A stretch of DNA of 64,000 nucleotides, taken from assembly GCF_900156285.1 (NCBI RefSeq), contig NZ_FTNC01000007.1:90710-154709 (forward strand), given 5' to 3'. This DNA comes from Halanaerobium kushneri. Its GTDB lineage: Bacteria; Bacillota; Halanaerobiia; Halanaerobiales; Halanaerobiaceae. Position 1 is the stretch's first letter, and every line of letters starts with the position of its first letter. Shown here piece after piece: positions 10,820 through 20,023 of this stretch. The notes under the pieces were generated by a model, which saw only the letters and a list, made by a program, of their open reading frames with translations, ran no database searches and was not told the DNA's origin. A program made the translations under genes and the position numbers.

Positions 10820-11572
10820 ATGCATAGATTTTTTATAGATCAGAGTACTGAAATTGAAAGGAAAGTAATTATTTCTGGAAATGACTATAACCATCTAAAA
10901 AATTCCCTGCGCCTAAATATAGGTGACAGGGTTATTCTTTCTGATGGTAATGGTTTTGATATGAAAGCAGAAATAATTAATTTTAATGATGATGGGGCCG
11001 AACTTGTAGTTTTAACTAAAGAAAAATCAAAAGTCGAATCAGAAATTAAGGTCTGGCTGGCTCAGGGCTTACCCAAAAAGAGCAAAATGGATTTAATAGT
11101 CGAAAAAGCAACAGAAATTGGTTTTGCCGGTTTAATTCCTTTAGAAAGCAAAAGAACTATAGTAAAATATAATCATAAGAAAAAAGATAAAAAACAGAGC
11201 CGCTGGCAGCGAGTTGTTGAAGCAGCAGCAAAACAGTCAGGAAGATCTGTGATTCCAGAAATCAAAGATTTTTGTAGTTCAGATAATCTTAAGGACTTAA
11301 AGGAAAAATTTGATTATATTTTAGTTTTATGGGAAGATGAAACCAGTTATTCTATTAAACAATTTTTTAAAGATAATAATGTTAAGCGGGATGCCAAAAT
11401 TTTGCTGATTATTGGTCCTGAGGGAGGTTTTTCTGAGTCAGAAGTTGAGAAATTCAAAACTGAACTGGGAGCAGAAATTATCAGCCTGGGGCCAAGAATT
11501 TTAAGAACAGAAACTGCAGGTATTGCTGCTTTAACAGCAATTTTATATGAGAAAGGTGAACTTGGTGATTAA
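10820..11572 (+). CDS. rsmE: 16S rRNA m3U1498 methyltransferase RsmE
   Basis: SPOUT-class enzyme that methylates N3 of U1498 in 16S rRNA using S-adenosylmethionine. A PUA-like N-terminus starts MHRFFIDQS and includes LRLNIGDRVILSDGNG; the C-terminal knotted domain has LIVEKATEIG, QSGRSVIPEI and the signature IGPEGGFSESEVE, then LGPRILRTETAG. The ATG at 10820 is favoured by TGGAGTG just upstream over the in-frame GTG at 10811. It sits between dnaJ and mtaB as in Bacillus yqeU. Confidence 0.95.
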   Translation: MHRFFIDQSTEIERKVIISGNDYNHLKNSLRLNIGDRVILSDGNGFDMKAEIINFNDDGAELVVLTKEKSKVESEIKVWLAQGLPKKSKMDLIVEKATEIGFAGLIPLESKRTIVKYNHKKKDKKQSRWQRVVEAAAKQSGRSVIPEIKDFCSSDNLKDLKEKFDYILVLWEDETSYSIKQFFKDNNVKRDAKILLIIGPEGGFSESEVEKFKTELGAEIISLGPRILRTETAGIAALTAILYEKGELGD

Positions 11573-11575
11573 AAA

Positions 11576-12886
11576 ATGATTAAAAAAGCAGCTTTTTATA
11601 CCTTAGGTTGTAAAGTAAATCAGTATGAAACAGAAGCTGTAATAGATATATTTTTAGACAGCGGTTATCAGATTGTAGATTTTTCAGAAGAGGCAGATGT
11701 TTATATAGTTAACAGTTGTACAGTAACCAATGAGGCTGCTCGCAAAACAAGACAGATCGCTCGTCGAGCTAAAAGACGCTCTCCTGGTAGTTTAGTAGCG
11801 ATTGTTGGCTGCTATACTCAGGCGTTTCCAGATGAGGTCAGCGAAATAGAAGAAATTGATCTGGTGATGGGTAGTAATAACAAAGCAAAAATTCTGGATA
11901 AAACTGAAGAAATGTTAGCCGGTAGAGATGTTGATACTAAAGTTAAAGAATATAAGCAGCTCAGAGATTATGAAGATTTAAACTTAAAACGTCTTTCTAA
12001 TACTACCAGGGCCAATGTTAAGATTGAAGATGGCTGTAATCAATTTTGCAGTTATTGTATAATCCCCTATGCTAGAGGTCCAGTCCGCAGTCGAAAAAAA
12101 GAAGACATTGTAGCAGAAGTTAAAAAATTAACTAAGCAAGGAGTAAAAGAAATTATTTTAACCGGTACCCATCTTGGGGCTTATGGTAGTGAAAAAGGGA
12201 ATTCTCAGGCTTTAACCGAACTAATGCAGATTTTGACTGAAATCGATGAACTTCAAAGGGTACGGTTAAGTTCAATTGAAGGTACAGAGATTGATAGCGG
12301 AATGATGGACTTGATTTCTAAAGAAGATATTTTCTGTCCTCATTTACATTTACCCCTGCAGAGTGGCAGTGACAAAATTTTAAAGGCTATGAAGAGACCT
12401 TATTCAGTTAAAGAATTTAAGGAAACTGTAGCTGAACTCAGGAAACGCATTCCTAATCTAGCAATAACTACAGATGTGATTGTTGGATTCCCCGGGGAAA
12501 CTGAGACAACTTTTAAAGAAACTTTAGATCTAGTAAAAGAGATCGGATTTGCTAAAGTCCATGTTTTTCCTTATTCAGCTAGAGAAGGTACACCTGCAGC
12601 GGAGATGGAGCAGTTAAATGGAAATCTTGTAACAGAATACAGTAAAGAGTTGAGAGTTGTTAATGAGGCTTTAATGCTTGATTATCAAAAAAAATTCCTG
12701 GGAGAAAAAAAAGAAGTTTTAATTGAAGAGGTCAGAGATCATCAAACCAATTTACTAACTGGTTATACTGATAATTATCTAAAAGTTTTAGTTGATGGAC
12801 CTGATAAACTTAAAAATGAACTTGTTGAAGTGAAACTGGCAGAAACTTTTGATTCTTATCATATTTTGGGAAAAATAATAGATTAG
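11576..12886 (+). CDS. mtaB: tRNA t6A37 methylthiotransferase MtaB
   Basis: Radical SAM enzyme that converts N6-threonylcarbamoyl-adenosine 37 to its 2-methylthio form in ANN-reading tRNAs. The N-terminal UPF0004 domain holds the three ligands of one iron-sulfur cluster (LGCKVNQ, NSCTVTNEA, VGCYTQ). The radical SAM motif CNQFCSYCIIPYARG gives the second cluster, and a C-terminal TRAM domain ends the protein. The 436-residue length and the Ala-Arg-Gly-Pro after the motif fit the MtaB (YqeV) branch rather than MiaB or RimO. It starts 3 bases after the rsmE stop. Confidence 0.93.
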   Translation: MIKKAAFYTLGCKVNQYETEAVIDIFLDSGYQIVDFSEEADVYIVNSCTVTNEAARKTRQIARRAKRRSPGSLVAIVGCYTQAFPDEVSEIEEIDLVMGSNNKAKILDKTEEMLAGRDVDTKVKEYKQLRDYEDLNLKRLSNTTRANVKIEDGCNQFCSYCIIPYARGPVRSRKKEDIVAEVKKLTKQGVKEIILTGTHLGAYGSEKGNSQALTELMQILTEIDELQRVRLSSIEGTEIDSGMMDLISKEDIFCPHLHLPLQSGSDKILKAMKRPYSVKEFKETVAELRKRIPNLAITTDVIVGFPGETETTFKETLDLVKEIGFAKVHVFPYSAREGTPAAEMEQLNGNLVTEYSKELRVVNEALMLDYQKKFLGEKKEVLIEEVRDHQTNLLTGYTDNYLKVLVDGPDKLKNELVEVKLAETFDSYHILGKIID

Positions 12887-12989
12887 CAGGAATATTCTTC
12901 TTTTAAGAGAATATAGTTAATAGTCAGGGTTTTGATAAGATTATTGGCTAAAGTTTATTGTTTAAGTGAAGATTAAAGGAGGGGTTGTT

Positions 12990-13334
12990 TTGACAGACTG
13001 TTTATTTTGTAAAATTTCTGCAGGTAAAATGGATACTGATTTTGTTTATGAAGATGATAAATTGGTAGTTTTTGAAGATATTAATCCTCAGGCACCTGTT
13101 CACTTATTAATTGTTCCTAAAAAGCATATTGCTGATTTAAATAATTTAGAAGAAAGTGAAAACGAGTTAATTGGTCATGTATATCAGGTAGCTAAAAAAA
13201 TGGCAGCTGAAAAAGGGATAGCTGATTCAGGTTATAGACTTGTAAGTAACTGTGGTGATGATGGTGGTCAGACCGTTTTTCATATTCATTTTCATCTGTT
13301 AGGTGGACGTACTCTGCAGTGGCCTCCTGGTTAA
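12990..13334 (+). CDS. HIT-family purine nucleotide phosphoramidase (HinT)
   Basis: Small histidine-triad hydrolase acting on adenosine phosphoramidates and related AMP-lysine compounds. DCLFCKISAGKMD at the N-terminus and VFHIHFHLLGG near the C-terminus (the His-x-His-x-His triad) identify it. It starts with TTG at 12990, five bases after AGGAGGGG; the longer in-frame GTG at 12966 lies upstream of that ribosome site. The product has 114 residues. In Bacillus the neighbouring slot before yqeY carries rpsU; no S21 gene is found here between mtaB and yqeY. Confidence 0.93.
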   Translation: MTDCLFCKISAGKMDTDFVYEDDKLVVFEDINPQAPVHLLIVPKKHIADLNNLEESENELIGHVYQVAKKMAAEKGIADSGYRLVSNCGDDGGQTVFHIHFHLLGGRTLQWPPG

Positions 13335-13411
13335 AGAAGATAATGTTAGGAAATACTGGTTTATAATAAGTTATCAAATACGTTTTATGTAATAAGATTG
13401 GAGATGTTAAA

Positions 13412-13861
13412 ATGAGTGAATTAAAAGAACAATTATTAGAAGATATGAAAAAGGCAATGAAGAAAAAAGATAAAGCCAGACTTTCAGTTATTAGAATGAC
13501 TCGTTCTGAGATTAAAAATAAAGAAATTGAAACAGGCGAAGAATTAGATGACCAGGGTGTAACTGCTGTGATTGCAAAGCAGGTAAAGCAGATTAAAGAT
13601 TCTCTTTCTGATTTTGAAAAATCGGGAAAAGAAGATGTTATAAAAAAATTACATCAGGAAATTGAAATACTGCAGGAATATTTGCCTGAGCAGATGTCAG
13701 AAGAGGAAATTGATCAACTTGTAGAAGAAGTTATTGCAGAAACTGGTGCTGAAAACATGTCTGATATGGGAAAAGTTATGGGAGCCATTATGCCCAGGAT
13801 TAAGGGAAAAGCTGACGGCTCTCTGGTTAGTGCAAAAGTAAAAGAAAAATTAAGCAGCTAA
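13412..13861 (+). CDS. yqeY: GatB/YqeY domain protein
   Basis: Stand-alone version of the C-terminal tRNA-binding domain of GatB. It has 149 residues, helical and highly charged, with KARLSVIRMTRSEIKNKEIE at about 20-39 and the MSDMGKVMGAIMPRIKGKADG segment near the end, which is the family hallmark. Its exact role is unsettled; binding to tRNA or the amidotransferase is inferred from the domain. It is followed by a GC-rich hairpin and then nfeD, as in the Bacillus yqeY-yqeZ order. Confidence 0.93.
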   Translation: MSELKEQLLEDMKKAMKKKDKARLSVIRMTRSEIKNKEIETGEELDDQGVTAVIAKQVKQIKDSLSDFEKSGKEDVIKKLHQEIEILQEYLPEQMSEEEIDQLVEEVIAETGAENMSDMGKVMGAIMPRIKGKADGSLVSAKVKEKLSS

Positions 13862-13882
13862 TTAAAAAGTTGAATTTTTTAT

Positions 13883-13905
13883 AGAGGGGTAATTCCCCTC
13901 TTTAT
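13883..13905 (+). terminator. Weak terminator-like hairpin before nfeD
   Basis: AGAGGGG (13883-13889) pairs with CCCCTCT (13895-13901) around TAATT, followed by only a short T tract. The next gene's ribosome site (AAGGGAGG) starts about 12 bases later. Probably an attenuator rather than a full stop. Confidence 0.45.
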
Positions 13906-13928
13906 CCCTCTTTAAGGGAGGTCAGCAG

Positions 13929-15209
13929 ATGAAAAGAAAAATTATATTTTTTTTAATCTTATTGTTGATTTTTAGTTTCTATACGATTGCAGTCGAAGCG
14001 GAAGTAATCCACCTAAAAATTGATGGTGAAATTAATAATGCCGAATATGCTTTTATTAATAAAAATTTGACTGCGGCTGAAAAAGAGAGGGCAGAATTTA
14101 TAATTATAGAAATCAATTCTCTTGGTGGCTATGTGGACCCTGCCCTTAAAATTAGAGATCGAATTTTAGAATCGGATAGAGAAGTAGTTACCTTTGTCAG
14201 TGGAAGAGCCTGGTCTGCTGCTGCCCTGATTGCTCTTGCGGGTGAGGAAATGTTTATTTCTCCTTCTGCAAGTATTGGAGCTGCCGAAACAAGGCCTAAA
14301 GAAGAAAAGTATATTTCTGCTTTAAGGAAAGAATTTGCAGCTACAGCAGAAAGAAGAAATAAAAATCCTCAAATTGCTGAAGCAATGGTTGATTCTTCAA
14401 TTGAAATTAATGATTTGATAGAAAAAGATAAACTTTTAACTCTAACGGCAGCTGAAGCCCTTAAATATCAGATTGCAGATTTTAGTGCTTCTACTTTGGC
14501 TGATGTTGCAGTGATTAAGAAAGTTAATTTAAGTGATATTAAAACTGTCGAAAAGACTACTCTGGAAGTTATTATGGGTATTATCAGCGGCCCGTATATC
14601 AGTTCACTGGTTTTAATTATTGCTTTTTCTGCTTTGATTTTTGAGGCTCTGACTCCTGGTTTTGCTCTTGGAGGTACTATAGGGATACTTGCTTTATTAG
14701 TCTTTTTTGCGAGCCATATTTTTACTGGATCAATAGGAACCGGGATTGTAATCTTATTTATCATTGGAATCATATTGATTTTGGCAGAAATTTTTATTAT
14801 TCCTGGCTTTGGAATTGCTGGTATAACTGGAATTGCAGCAGTTATAGTTAGTTTGTTTTTTATTTTTCCCAATACGACAATTGCAATTAATGTTTTATTG
14901 GCAGTGATTTTAGTTACTCTGGTAATAGCAGTTTTAATGTTTAAAAAGTTTGGTAGTAGCCGTTTTTGGAAGCGAATTTCTTTAGAAAGTAATTCTGAAA
15001 ACTATTATTCTTCAAGTTCAAAAACAGATTATTTGAATCAGGAAGCTAAAACACTTTCTAAGTTACGTCCTGCTGGTACAATAGTGATTGCTGGGAAAAG
15101 AGTTGATGCTGTCAGTGAAGGAGCTTTTATAGAAAAAGGTAAAAAAGTAAAGGTGATTTCTGTTTCTGGTTCAAGAGTTGTTGTCAGGGAAATATCAGAG
15201 GGGGAATAA
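13929..15209 (+). CDS. nfeD: NfeD-family membrane protease-like protein (YqeZ type)
   Basis: Long-form NfeD: signal peptide or first helix (about 5-24), a ClpP-class serine protease domain (about 25-205), a membrane domain of several helices (about 210-335), and a C-terminal OB-fold domain (about 370-426, with VAGKRVDAVSEGAFIEKG). The putative nucleophile is Ser96 in GRAWSAAALIALAG; a partner lysine is not assigned with certainty. NfeD proteins work with the adjacent SPFH protein in membrane microdomain organisation and quality control. floA starts 3 bases after its stop, so co-transcription is very likely. Confidence 0.93.
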   Translation: MKRKIIFFLILLLIFSFYTIAVEAEVIHLKIDGEINNAEYAFINKNLTAAEKERAEFIIIEINSLGGYVDPALKIRDRILESDREVVTFVSGRAWSAAALIALAGEEMFISPSASIGAAETRPKEEKYISALRKEFAATAERRNKNPQIAEAMVDSSIEINDLIEKDKLLTLTAAEALKYQIADFSASTLADVAVIKKVNLSDIKTVEKTTLEVIMGIISGPYISSLVLIIAFSALIFEALTPGFALGGTIGILALLVFFASHIFTGSIGTGIVILFIIGIILILAEIFIIPGFGIAGITGIAAVIVSLFFIFPNTTIAINVLLAVILVTLVIAVLMFKKFGSSRFWKRISLESNSENYYSSSSKTDYLNQEAKTLSKLRPAGTIVIAGKRVDAVSEGAFIEKGKKVKVISVSGSRVVVREISEGE

Positions 15210-15212
15210 ATA

Positions 15213-16199
15213 ATGGAGATTTTTTCAATTTTAATTTTAGTTGCTTTAATATTATTTTTTGTTTTATTTTTTTATTTTATACCGATTGGTTTGTGGATTT
15301 CAGCAACTGCTGCTGGAGTTAAGGTTGGCTTTTTTAATTTAATTGGGATGCGCTTAAGAAGGGTTGTTCCTTCTTCAATTGTTGGCCCGATGATTAAGTC
15401 TCATAAGGCGGGCAAAGGGTTAAGTAGTGATCAGCTAGAAGCGCACTATCTGGCCGGAGGTAATGTGGATCGGGTGGTTGATGCTTTGATTGCTGCTCAG
15501 AGAGCGGAGATTGATCTTACTTTTGAAAGAGCTGCAGCAATTGATTTAGCAGGAAGAGATGTTTTAGAAGCTGTAAAGATGAGTGTTAATCCAAAGGTTA
15601 TTCAGACACCAGTTGTTACAGCTGTGGCAATGGATGGAATACAGGTGATGGCCACGGCAAGGGTAACAGTAAGAGCAAATATCGATCGTCTTGTAGGTGG
15701 AGCTGGTGAAGAAACTGTTCTGGCAAGAGTTGGAGAGGGGATTGTTACTACAGTAGGTTCTGCAGAATCACATAAAAAAGTACTTGAAAACCCTGATTCG
15801 ATATCTAAGACTGTTTTAGATAAAGGACTTGATTCGGGAACTGCTTTTGAGATTTTATCTATTGATATTGCTGATGTTGATGTTGGTAAGAATATTGGTG
15901 CTCAGCTGCAAACTGATCAGGCGGAAGCTGATAAGGAAATAGCTCAGGCAAAAGCCGAAGAGCGAAGAGCGATGGCTGTAGCTGAAGAACAGGAGATGAA
16001 AGCTAGAGTTCAGGAAATGAGAGCTAAGGTTGTAGAGGCAGAGGCAGAAGTACCGCTGGCAATGTCCGAAGCACTTAAAAAAGGTAATATGGGAGTAATG
16101 GACTATATGAAAATGAAAAATGTAGAGTCTGATACAAAAATGAGAACAAGTATTTCCGAAGCCTCGGAAAATGAAAATGAAAATCAGAATGGTAACTAA
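15213..16199 (+). CDS. floA: Flotillin-like protein FloA
   Basis: SPFH-domain scaffold of functional membrane microdomains. A hydrophobic hairpin anchor (about residues 3-30) is followed by the SPFH domain with the FloA signature around [36 protein letters not shown] and [15 protein letters not shown], then a coiled coil rich in Ala/Glu/Lys (about 230-285, repeats of the EAEA type). The 328-residue length matches Bacillus YqfA. It is paired with nfeD, its usual partner. Confidence 0.95.
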   Translation: MEIFSILILVALILFFVLFFYFIPIGLWISATAAGVKVGFFNLIGMRLRRVVPSSIVGPMIKSHKAGKGLSSDQLEAHYLAGGNVDRVVDALIAAQRAEIDLTFERAAAIDLAGRDVLEAVKMSVNPKVIQTPVVTAVAMDGIQVMATARVTVRANIDRLVGGAGEETVLARVGEGIVTTVGSAESHKKVLENPDSISKTVLDKGLDSGTAFEILSIDIADVDVGKNIGAQLQTDQAEADKEIAQAKAEERRAMAVAEEQEMKARVQEMRAKVVEAEAEVPLAMSEALKKGNMGVMDYMKMKNVESDTKMRTSISEASENENENQNGN

Positions 16200-16235
16200 T
16201 TTTTAAAATGTCGTCAATGCTGGAGGTGAAGAAAC

Positions 16236-16694
16236 TTGGGAGATCTTATTTTTGTGCTTCCTTCATTAATAATATTCTTTTTTATTATCTTTCAGATTTT
16301 TTCTTTATTTAAAAAAGTCTTTGGTTTTATTAGTAAAAACTTTGATCTGACAATTGAAAATGCTGATCAGGAAACAAAAAAAAGCAGCACTCAGGTTGAG
16401 CAAGACTATGATCAGGATCAAGTAAAGACTAGAATTGCAGAGGCTGAAAAGCAATCATTAGCTGAGAATAAAGAAAAGATTATGAGAAAGTCAAAAACTG
16501 ATTTAAAGCAGAATAATTCTCATAAAAAATCAAGTCAGACAGGTGCAAAAGAGCAGATGCAGATGCATAAGAAAAAAAGATTTAAGAAAAAAAACAGCTC
16601 TCTGGGTGAAATATTTGCCCGGTATAATGAGGTAGAAAAAGCTGTGATTTATAATGAAATTTTATCTAAACCAAAAGCTTTAAAGAGAGATTAA
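16236..16694 (+). CDS. Unknown membrane-anchored charged protein downstream of floA
   Basis: I do not recognise this family. The 152-residue product has one strong N-terminal hydrophobic segment (about residues 4-31) and then a long hydrophilic tail dominated by Lys, Glu, Gln and Ser that looks disordered or coiled coil, with a basic KKKRFKKKNSS patch near 122-132 and a final ARYNEVEKAVIYNEILSKPKAL that resembles a short conserved peptide. It starts with TTG, supported by TGGAGGTGAAG six bases upstream. Its position is that of yqfB in the Bacillus yqeZ-yqfA-yqfB cluster, and a terminator follows, so it probably belongs to the nfeD-floA unit. A role with the flotillin scaffold is inference from position only. 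Confidence 0.7.
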   Translation: MGDLIFVLPSLIIFFFIIFQIFSLFKKVFGFISKNFDLTIENADQETKKSSTQVEQDYDQDQVKTRIAEAEKQSLAENKEKIMRKSKTDLKQNNSHKKSSQTGAKEQMQMHKKKRFKKKNSSLGEIFARYNEVEKAVIYNEILSKPKALKRD

Positions 16695-16710
16695 TTCTAA
16701 ATCTTCTTCA

Positions 16711-16742
16711 AAACTGTGGCCTCCCTCCGGCTGCAGTTTTTT
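16711..16742 (+). terminator. Intrinsic terminator after the nfeD-floA unit
   Basis: An 11-bp stem with two G-U wobbles (16711-16721 with 16729-16739) around TCCCTCC ends in a run of six T. It separates the nfeD-floA unit from phoH. Confidence 0.85.
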
Positions 16743-16750
16743 CGCTAAAT

Positions 16751-16778
16751 TTGTTTAAAGAAATAAATATGATATAAT
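16751..16778 (+). promoter_or_regulatory. Probable sigma-A promoter of phoH operon
   Basis: TTGTTT (16751-16756) and TATAAT (16773-16778) are spaced by 16 bases, directly after the terminator and 33 bases before phoH. Confidence 0.5.
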
Positions 16779-16811
16779 AAATAAGTAAAAGTATTAAGGA
16801 GGAGTTATAAT

Positions 16812-17771
16812 TTGAGTCAAAAAGAAAAAATAATTGAAATAAATGATTATCAACTTGCACAGAATTTTTTCGGCCATAATGATCGGAATTTAAAACTTTT
16901 AGAGGAGATATTATCTTTAAAATTGAATGGCAGAGGTAATCAAATTAAAATAAAGAATAATGGTAAACTTAAAGAATCAGAAAAAATAATAAAAAAATTA
17001 ATTTCCTTGACAGAAAAAAATGAAGAACTTTCACCAAGGAAGCTTAAATATGCAGCTGAACTTTTAAAAAGAAATCCGGCTGTAGATTTAAATAGAATTT
17101 ATGATGAAGTTATACTTGAAAATTATAAAGGTAGAAAAATTAAGGCTAAAACTGTAGGTCAGAAACTGTATTTAGAATCAATTAAAAACAGAGATATTGT
17201 CTTTTCTATTGGTCCTGCTGGTACAGGGAAAACTTATCTGGCAATGGTCATGGCGGTTAAAAGTCTTTTAAACAATGAAATAAATAGAATTGTATTAACC
17301 AGACCTGCAATTGAAGCCGGCGAAAATTTGGGTTTTTTACCTGGGGATATGCAGGAAAAAGTTGATCCCTATTTAAGACCATTGTATGATGCCCTTTATG
17401 ATATTCTGGGACCGGAAAAAGCTAAATTGTATCAGGAAAAAGATATTATAGAGGTGGCTCCTCTTGCCTATATGAGAGGAAGAACTCTTGATGATTCTTT
17501 TGTGATTTTGGATGAAGCTCAGAATACAACTTTAGAACAAATGAAAATGTTTTTAACTAGAATTGGATTTAACTCTAAAGCTGTAATTACAGGTGATATA
17601 ACCCAGATTGATCTTCCAAGTAAAAAGCGTTCGGGTCTGGCTACTGTTCAGAAAATACTAAAGAATATTAAAGGTATCGATTTTGTTTATTTAAGCAGGC
17701 ACGATGTAGTCAGACATGATCTGGTTAAAGAAATCATAAAAGCATATGAAAGTTATGAAAGTGGGAACTAA
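16812..17771 (+). CDS. phoH: PhoH-like ATPase
   Basis: P-loop ATPase of the PhoH family, often found with ybeY and linked to RNA metabolism; the biochemical role is not settled. An N-terminal KH-like region (about 1-75) precedes the ATPase core with GPAGTGKT (134-141), ALTRPAIEAGE-like sequence (LTRPAIEAGENLGFLPGDM) and the Walker B VILDEAQN (about 231-238). It starts with TTG after AAGGAGGAG. The phoH-pgpH-ybeY-dgkA order matches Bacillus. The sporulation genes yqfC and yqfD that precede phoH in spore formers are missing. Confidence 0.95.
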   Translation: MSQKEKIIEINDYQLAQNFFGHNDRNLKLLEEILSLKLNGRGNQIKIKNNGKLKESEKIIKKLISLTEKNEELSPRKLKYAAELLKRNPAVDLNRIYDEVILENYKGRKIKAKTVGQKLYLESIKNRDIVFSIGPAGTGKTYLAMVMAVKSLLNNEINRIVLTRPAIEAGENLGFLPGDMQEKVDPYLRPLYDALYDILGPEKAKLYQEKDIIEVAPLAYMRGRTLDDSFVILDEAQNTTLEQMKMFLTRIGFNSKAVITGDITQIDLPSKKRSGLATVQKILKNIKGIDFVYLSRHDVVRHDLVKEIIKAYESYESGN

Positions 17772-17773
17772 AA

Positions 17774-20023
17774 ATGAAATTTATGAAAAAATTAAGAGTC
17801 AGACTCCGCAATTGGAGAAAAGAATATCTTGATTTTTCCACAAATACCTATAAAATCATCTGGGCAGTGATCTTTTTTGTTCTGGTTGTTCTGATTTTGA
17901 GTCTGGACTTGATTCCTAATCAGGTTGATCTAAGATCTGGACAGGTAAGCCAGAGTGATATTACAGCGCCCAGAACTATTACTTTTATTGATAGAAATAG
18001 GACTTCAGAGCTGAGACAGCGGGCAGCAGATGCTGCACCTCGAGTATATGAAGAAGACAGCACTGTAGAAGAAGATGTATTAAAAAAAGTAAATAACTTA
18101 TTTAAAGCTATCAATGACAAAAGAGAGTTTTTTTACTATAATAAAATTACTATTAATGAAGAAAGTACTGCTCAAAATAGTAATGCTGATAGTGAACAGA
18201 CTGCAGCTGACAAAGAAAATAATCTCACAGCAGCTGAAATCGAAAAATTTAGTCAGGAAGAAATTACTGAAATTGCTGATTTGGTCAGGGGAGAAATTGA
18301 TTATGATCTTAGTCGCGAAAGTCTAGCAGTTTTAATAACTCTTAATAATGAAAAATTATTGGGAATTAAAAATAGAGCTCTTGATCTTTTAGAGACTAAA
18401 CTAGAAGGCAGAATTTTACCATCTGATCTTGCTTCAGCCAGGGAAGAACTCCGACAGAGTGCAATGGAAATGGACATTTCCAGAAGAGAACGACTTGCTC
18501 TCGCTGAAGTTACAGAATCAGTTATTGCTGCAAATATGTTTTTGAATCAGGAGGCGACTGCCAGCAGAAGGCAGGAAGCAATATCTGAAGTCGAAGCTGT
18601 AGAAAAAACAGTGAGACAGGGTGAAATCATTGTTCGTAAGGGTGATGTAGTTACTGAATCTGACATTGATATTTTAGAAAGACTGGGTTTACAAAAAGGT
18701 GGAATTAATTATTATAATATAACAGGTAGAATTATTATTAGTTTTATTCTAGTTTTATTGCTTGGCTTTTATTTTTATAAATATCAGAAAAAAGTCTGGC
18801 AGGATAACAGTAAGCTTTTATTAATTGAACTGTTAATTTTAATTGTAGTTTTCTTTGCTAAAATAATGACTCTGTTTCAGAACCCATTTGTTGATTTTAT
18901 GGTTCCTACAGCAATGGCGTCTATACTGCTGACAGTTCTGATTAGTAGTGATACGGCTTTAATTACAACTCTATTTATTAGTTTATTAGTTGCTCCGGTT
19001 TATGATATGAATTTTAATATAGTTCTTACTTCCTTTCTGGCCGGTTTAATTGGTATTTTTAGTGTTACTAAAGTTAAAGAAAGAGGAGATATTATAAGAG
19101 CCGGTTTAAATGTTAGTTTTATTCTGGTATTTTTAATTGGAGGACTTTCACTGCTGCAGCAGAATCAGGACTGGACATATCTGATCTGGTCAATTGGGGG
19201 TGGAATTGTCAATGGTCTTTTAGTTGGGGTGCTTGCAAATGGTTTACTGCCTTATCTTGAAGATTTATTTGATATGACAAGTTCTGTAAAATTACTGGAA
19301 TTATCTAATCCCAGTCAGCCAATTTTAAAAAGAATGCTGGTCGAAGCACCTGGCACTTATCACCATAGTGTAATAGTGGGTAATTTGGCGGAAACAGCTG
19401 CTGAGGATGTGGGAGCAGACTCATTATTAGCCCGAGCTGCTGCTTATTATCATGATATTGGTAAACTAAAAAGGCCCTACTTTTTTTCGGACAATCAATT
19501 TGGGGGAGAAAATCCTCATGATAAAACTTCTCCTAATCTTAGTGCACTTATAATTAAGTCCCATGTTAAAGATGGTGTAGAAATGGCTGAAGAAAATGGA
19601 CTCCCTGCTAAAATAATTGATATAATTAAACAGCATCATGGAACAAATTTAATTTCTTATTTTTATCAGCAGGCTTTACAGGACAATAAACATGATGATA
19701 TTGAAAAGAAAGATTTTCGCTATGATGGTCCTAAACCTCAGAGTAAGGAAGCAGCAATAATTATGCTGGCAGATATTACAGAAGCGGCAATTAGATCTAA
19801 AAACTTTAATAAAAACAATCATGATCGAATTGAAGGTTTTGTACGAGGTCTTGTCAAGGATAAATTAATAGAAAATCAGCTTGATCAATCTAATCTAACC
19901 CTCAGTGATTTAGATACAATTGTAAAAAGCTTTGTTAAGGTACTAACCGGTATTTATCACCAGCGTGTGGAGTATCCAGAGAAACTTTTGAAAGAAATGA
20001 AGGGTGGTAATAATAGTGATTAA
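17774..20023 (+). CDS. pgpH: Cyclic-di-AMP phosphodiesterase PgpH (7TM-HD protein, YqfF)
   Basis: Membrane HD-domain phosphodiesterase that hydrolyses c-di-AMP. One N-terminal membrane helix (about 28-48), a large extracytoplasmic 7TMR-HDED domain (about 50-310), a bundle of seven helices (about 315-495) and a cytoplasmic HD domain. The HD signature is TYHHSVIVGN (His about 531) with YYHDIGK, and further metal ligands are in IKQHHGT and LADITEA. The extracytoplasmic domain carries a Gln/Asn/Ser-rich insertion around residues 130-155. The 749-residue length is slightly above the Bacillus protein. It starts 3 bases after phoH and overlaps ybeY. Confidence 0.94.
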   Translation: MKFMKKLRVRLRNWRKEYLDFSTNTYKIIWAVIFFVLVVLILSLDLIPNQVDLRSGQVSQSDITAPRTITFIDRNRTSELRQRAADAAPRVYEEDSTVEEDVLKKVNNLFKAINDKREFFYYNKITINEESTAQNSNADSEQTAADKENNLTAAEIEKFSQEEITEIADLVRGEIDYDLSRESLAVLITLNNEKLLGIKNRALDLLETKLEGRILPSDLASAREELRQSAMEMDISRRERLALAEVTESVIAANMFLNQEATASRRQEAISEVEAVEKTVRQGEIIVRKGDVVTESDIDILERLGLQKGGINYYNITGRIIISFILVLLLGFYFYKYQKKVWQDNSKLLLIELLILIVVFFAKIMTLFQNPFVDFMVPTAMASILLTVLISSDTALITTLFISLLVAPVYDMNFNIVLTSFLAGLIGIFSVTKVKERGDIIRAGLNVSFILVFLIGGLSLLQQNQDWTYLIWSIGGGIVNGLLVGVLANGLLPYLEDLFDMTSSVKLLELSNPSQPILKRMLVEAPGTYHHSVIVGNLAETAAEDVGADSLLARAAAYYHDIGKLKRPYFFSDNQFGGENPHDKTSPNLSALIIKSHVKDGVEMAEENGLPAKIIDIIKQHHGTNLISYFYQQALQDNKHDDIEKKDFRYDGPKPQSKEAAIIMLADITEAAIRSKNFNKNNHDRIEGFVRGLVKDKLIENQLDQSNLTLSDLDTIVKSFVKVLTGIYHQRVEYPEKLLKEMKGGNNSD

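Noticed and set aside
12892..12914. Hairpin after mtaB (ATATTCT/AGAATAT)
   Set aside because: Only 7 AT-rich pairs, a 9-base loop and no T-run; not convincing as a terminator.
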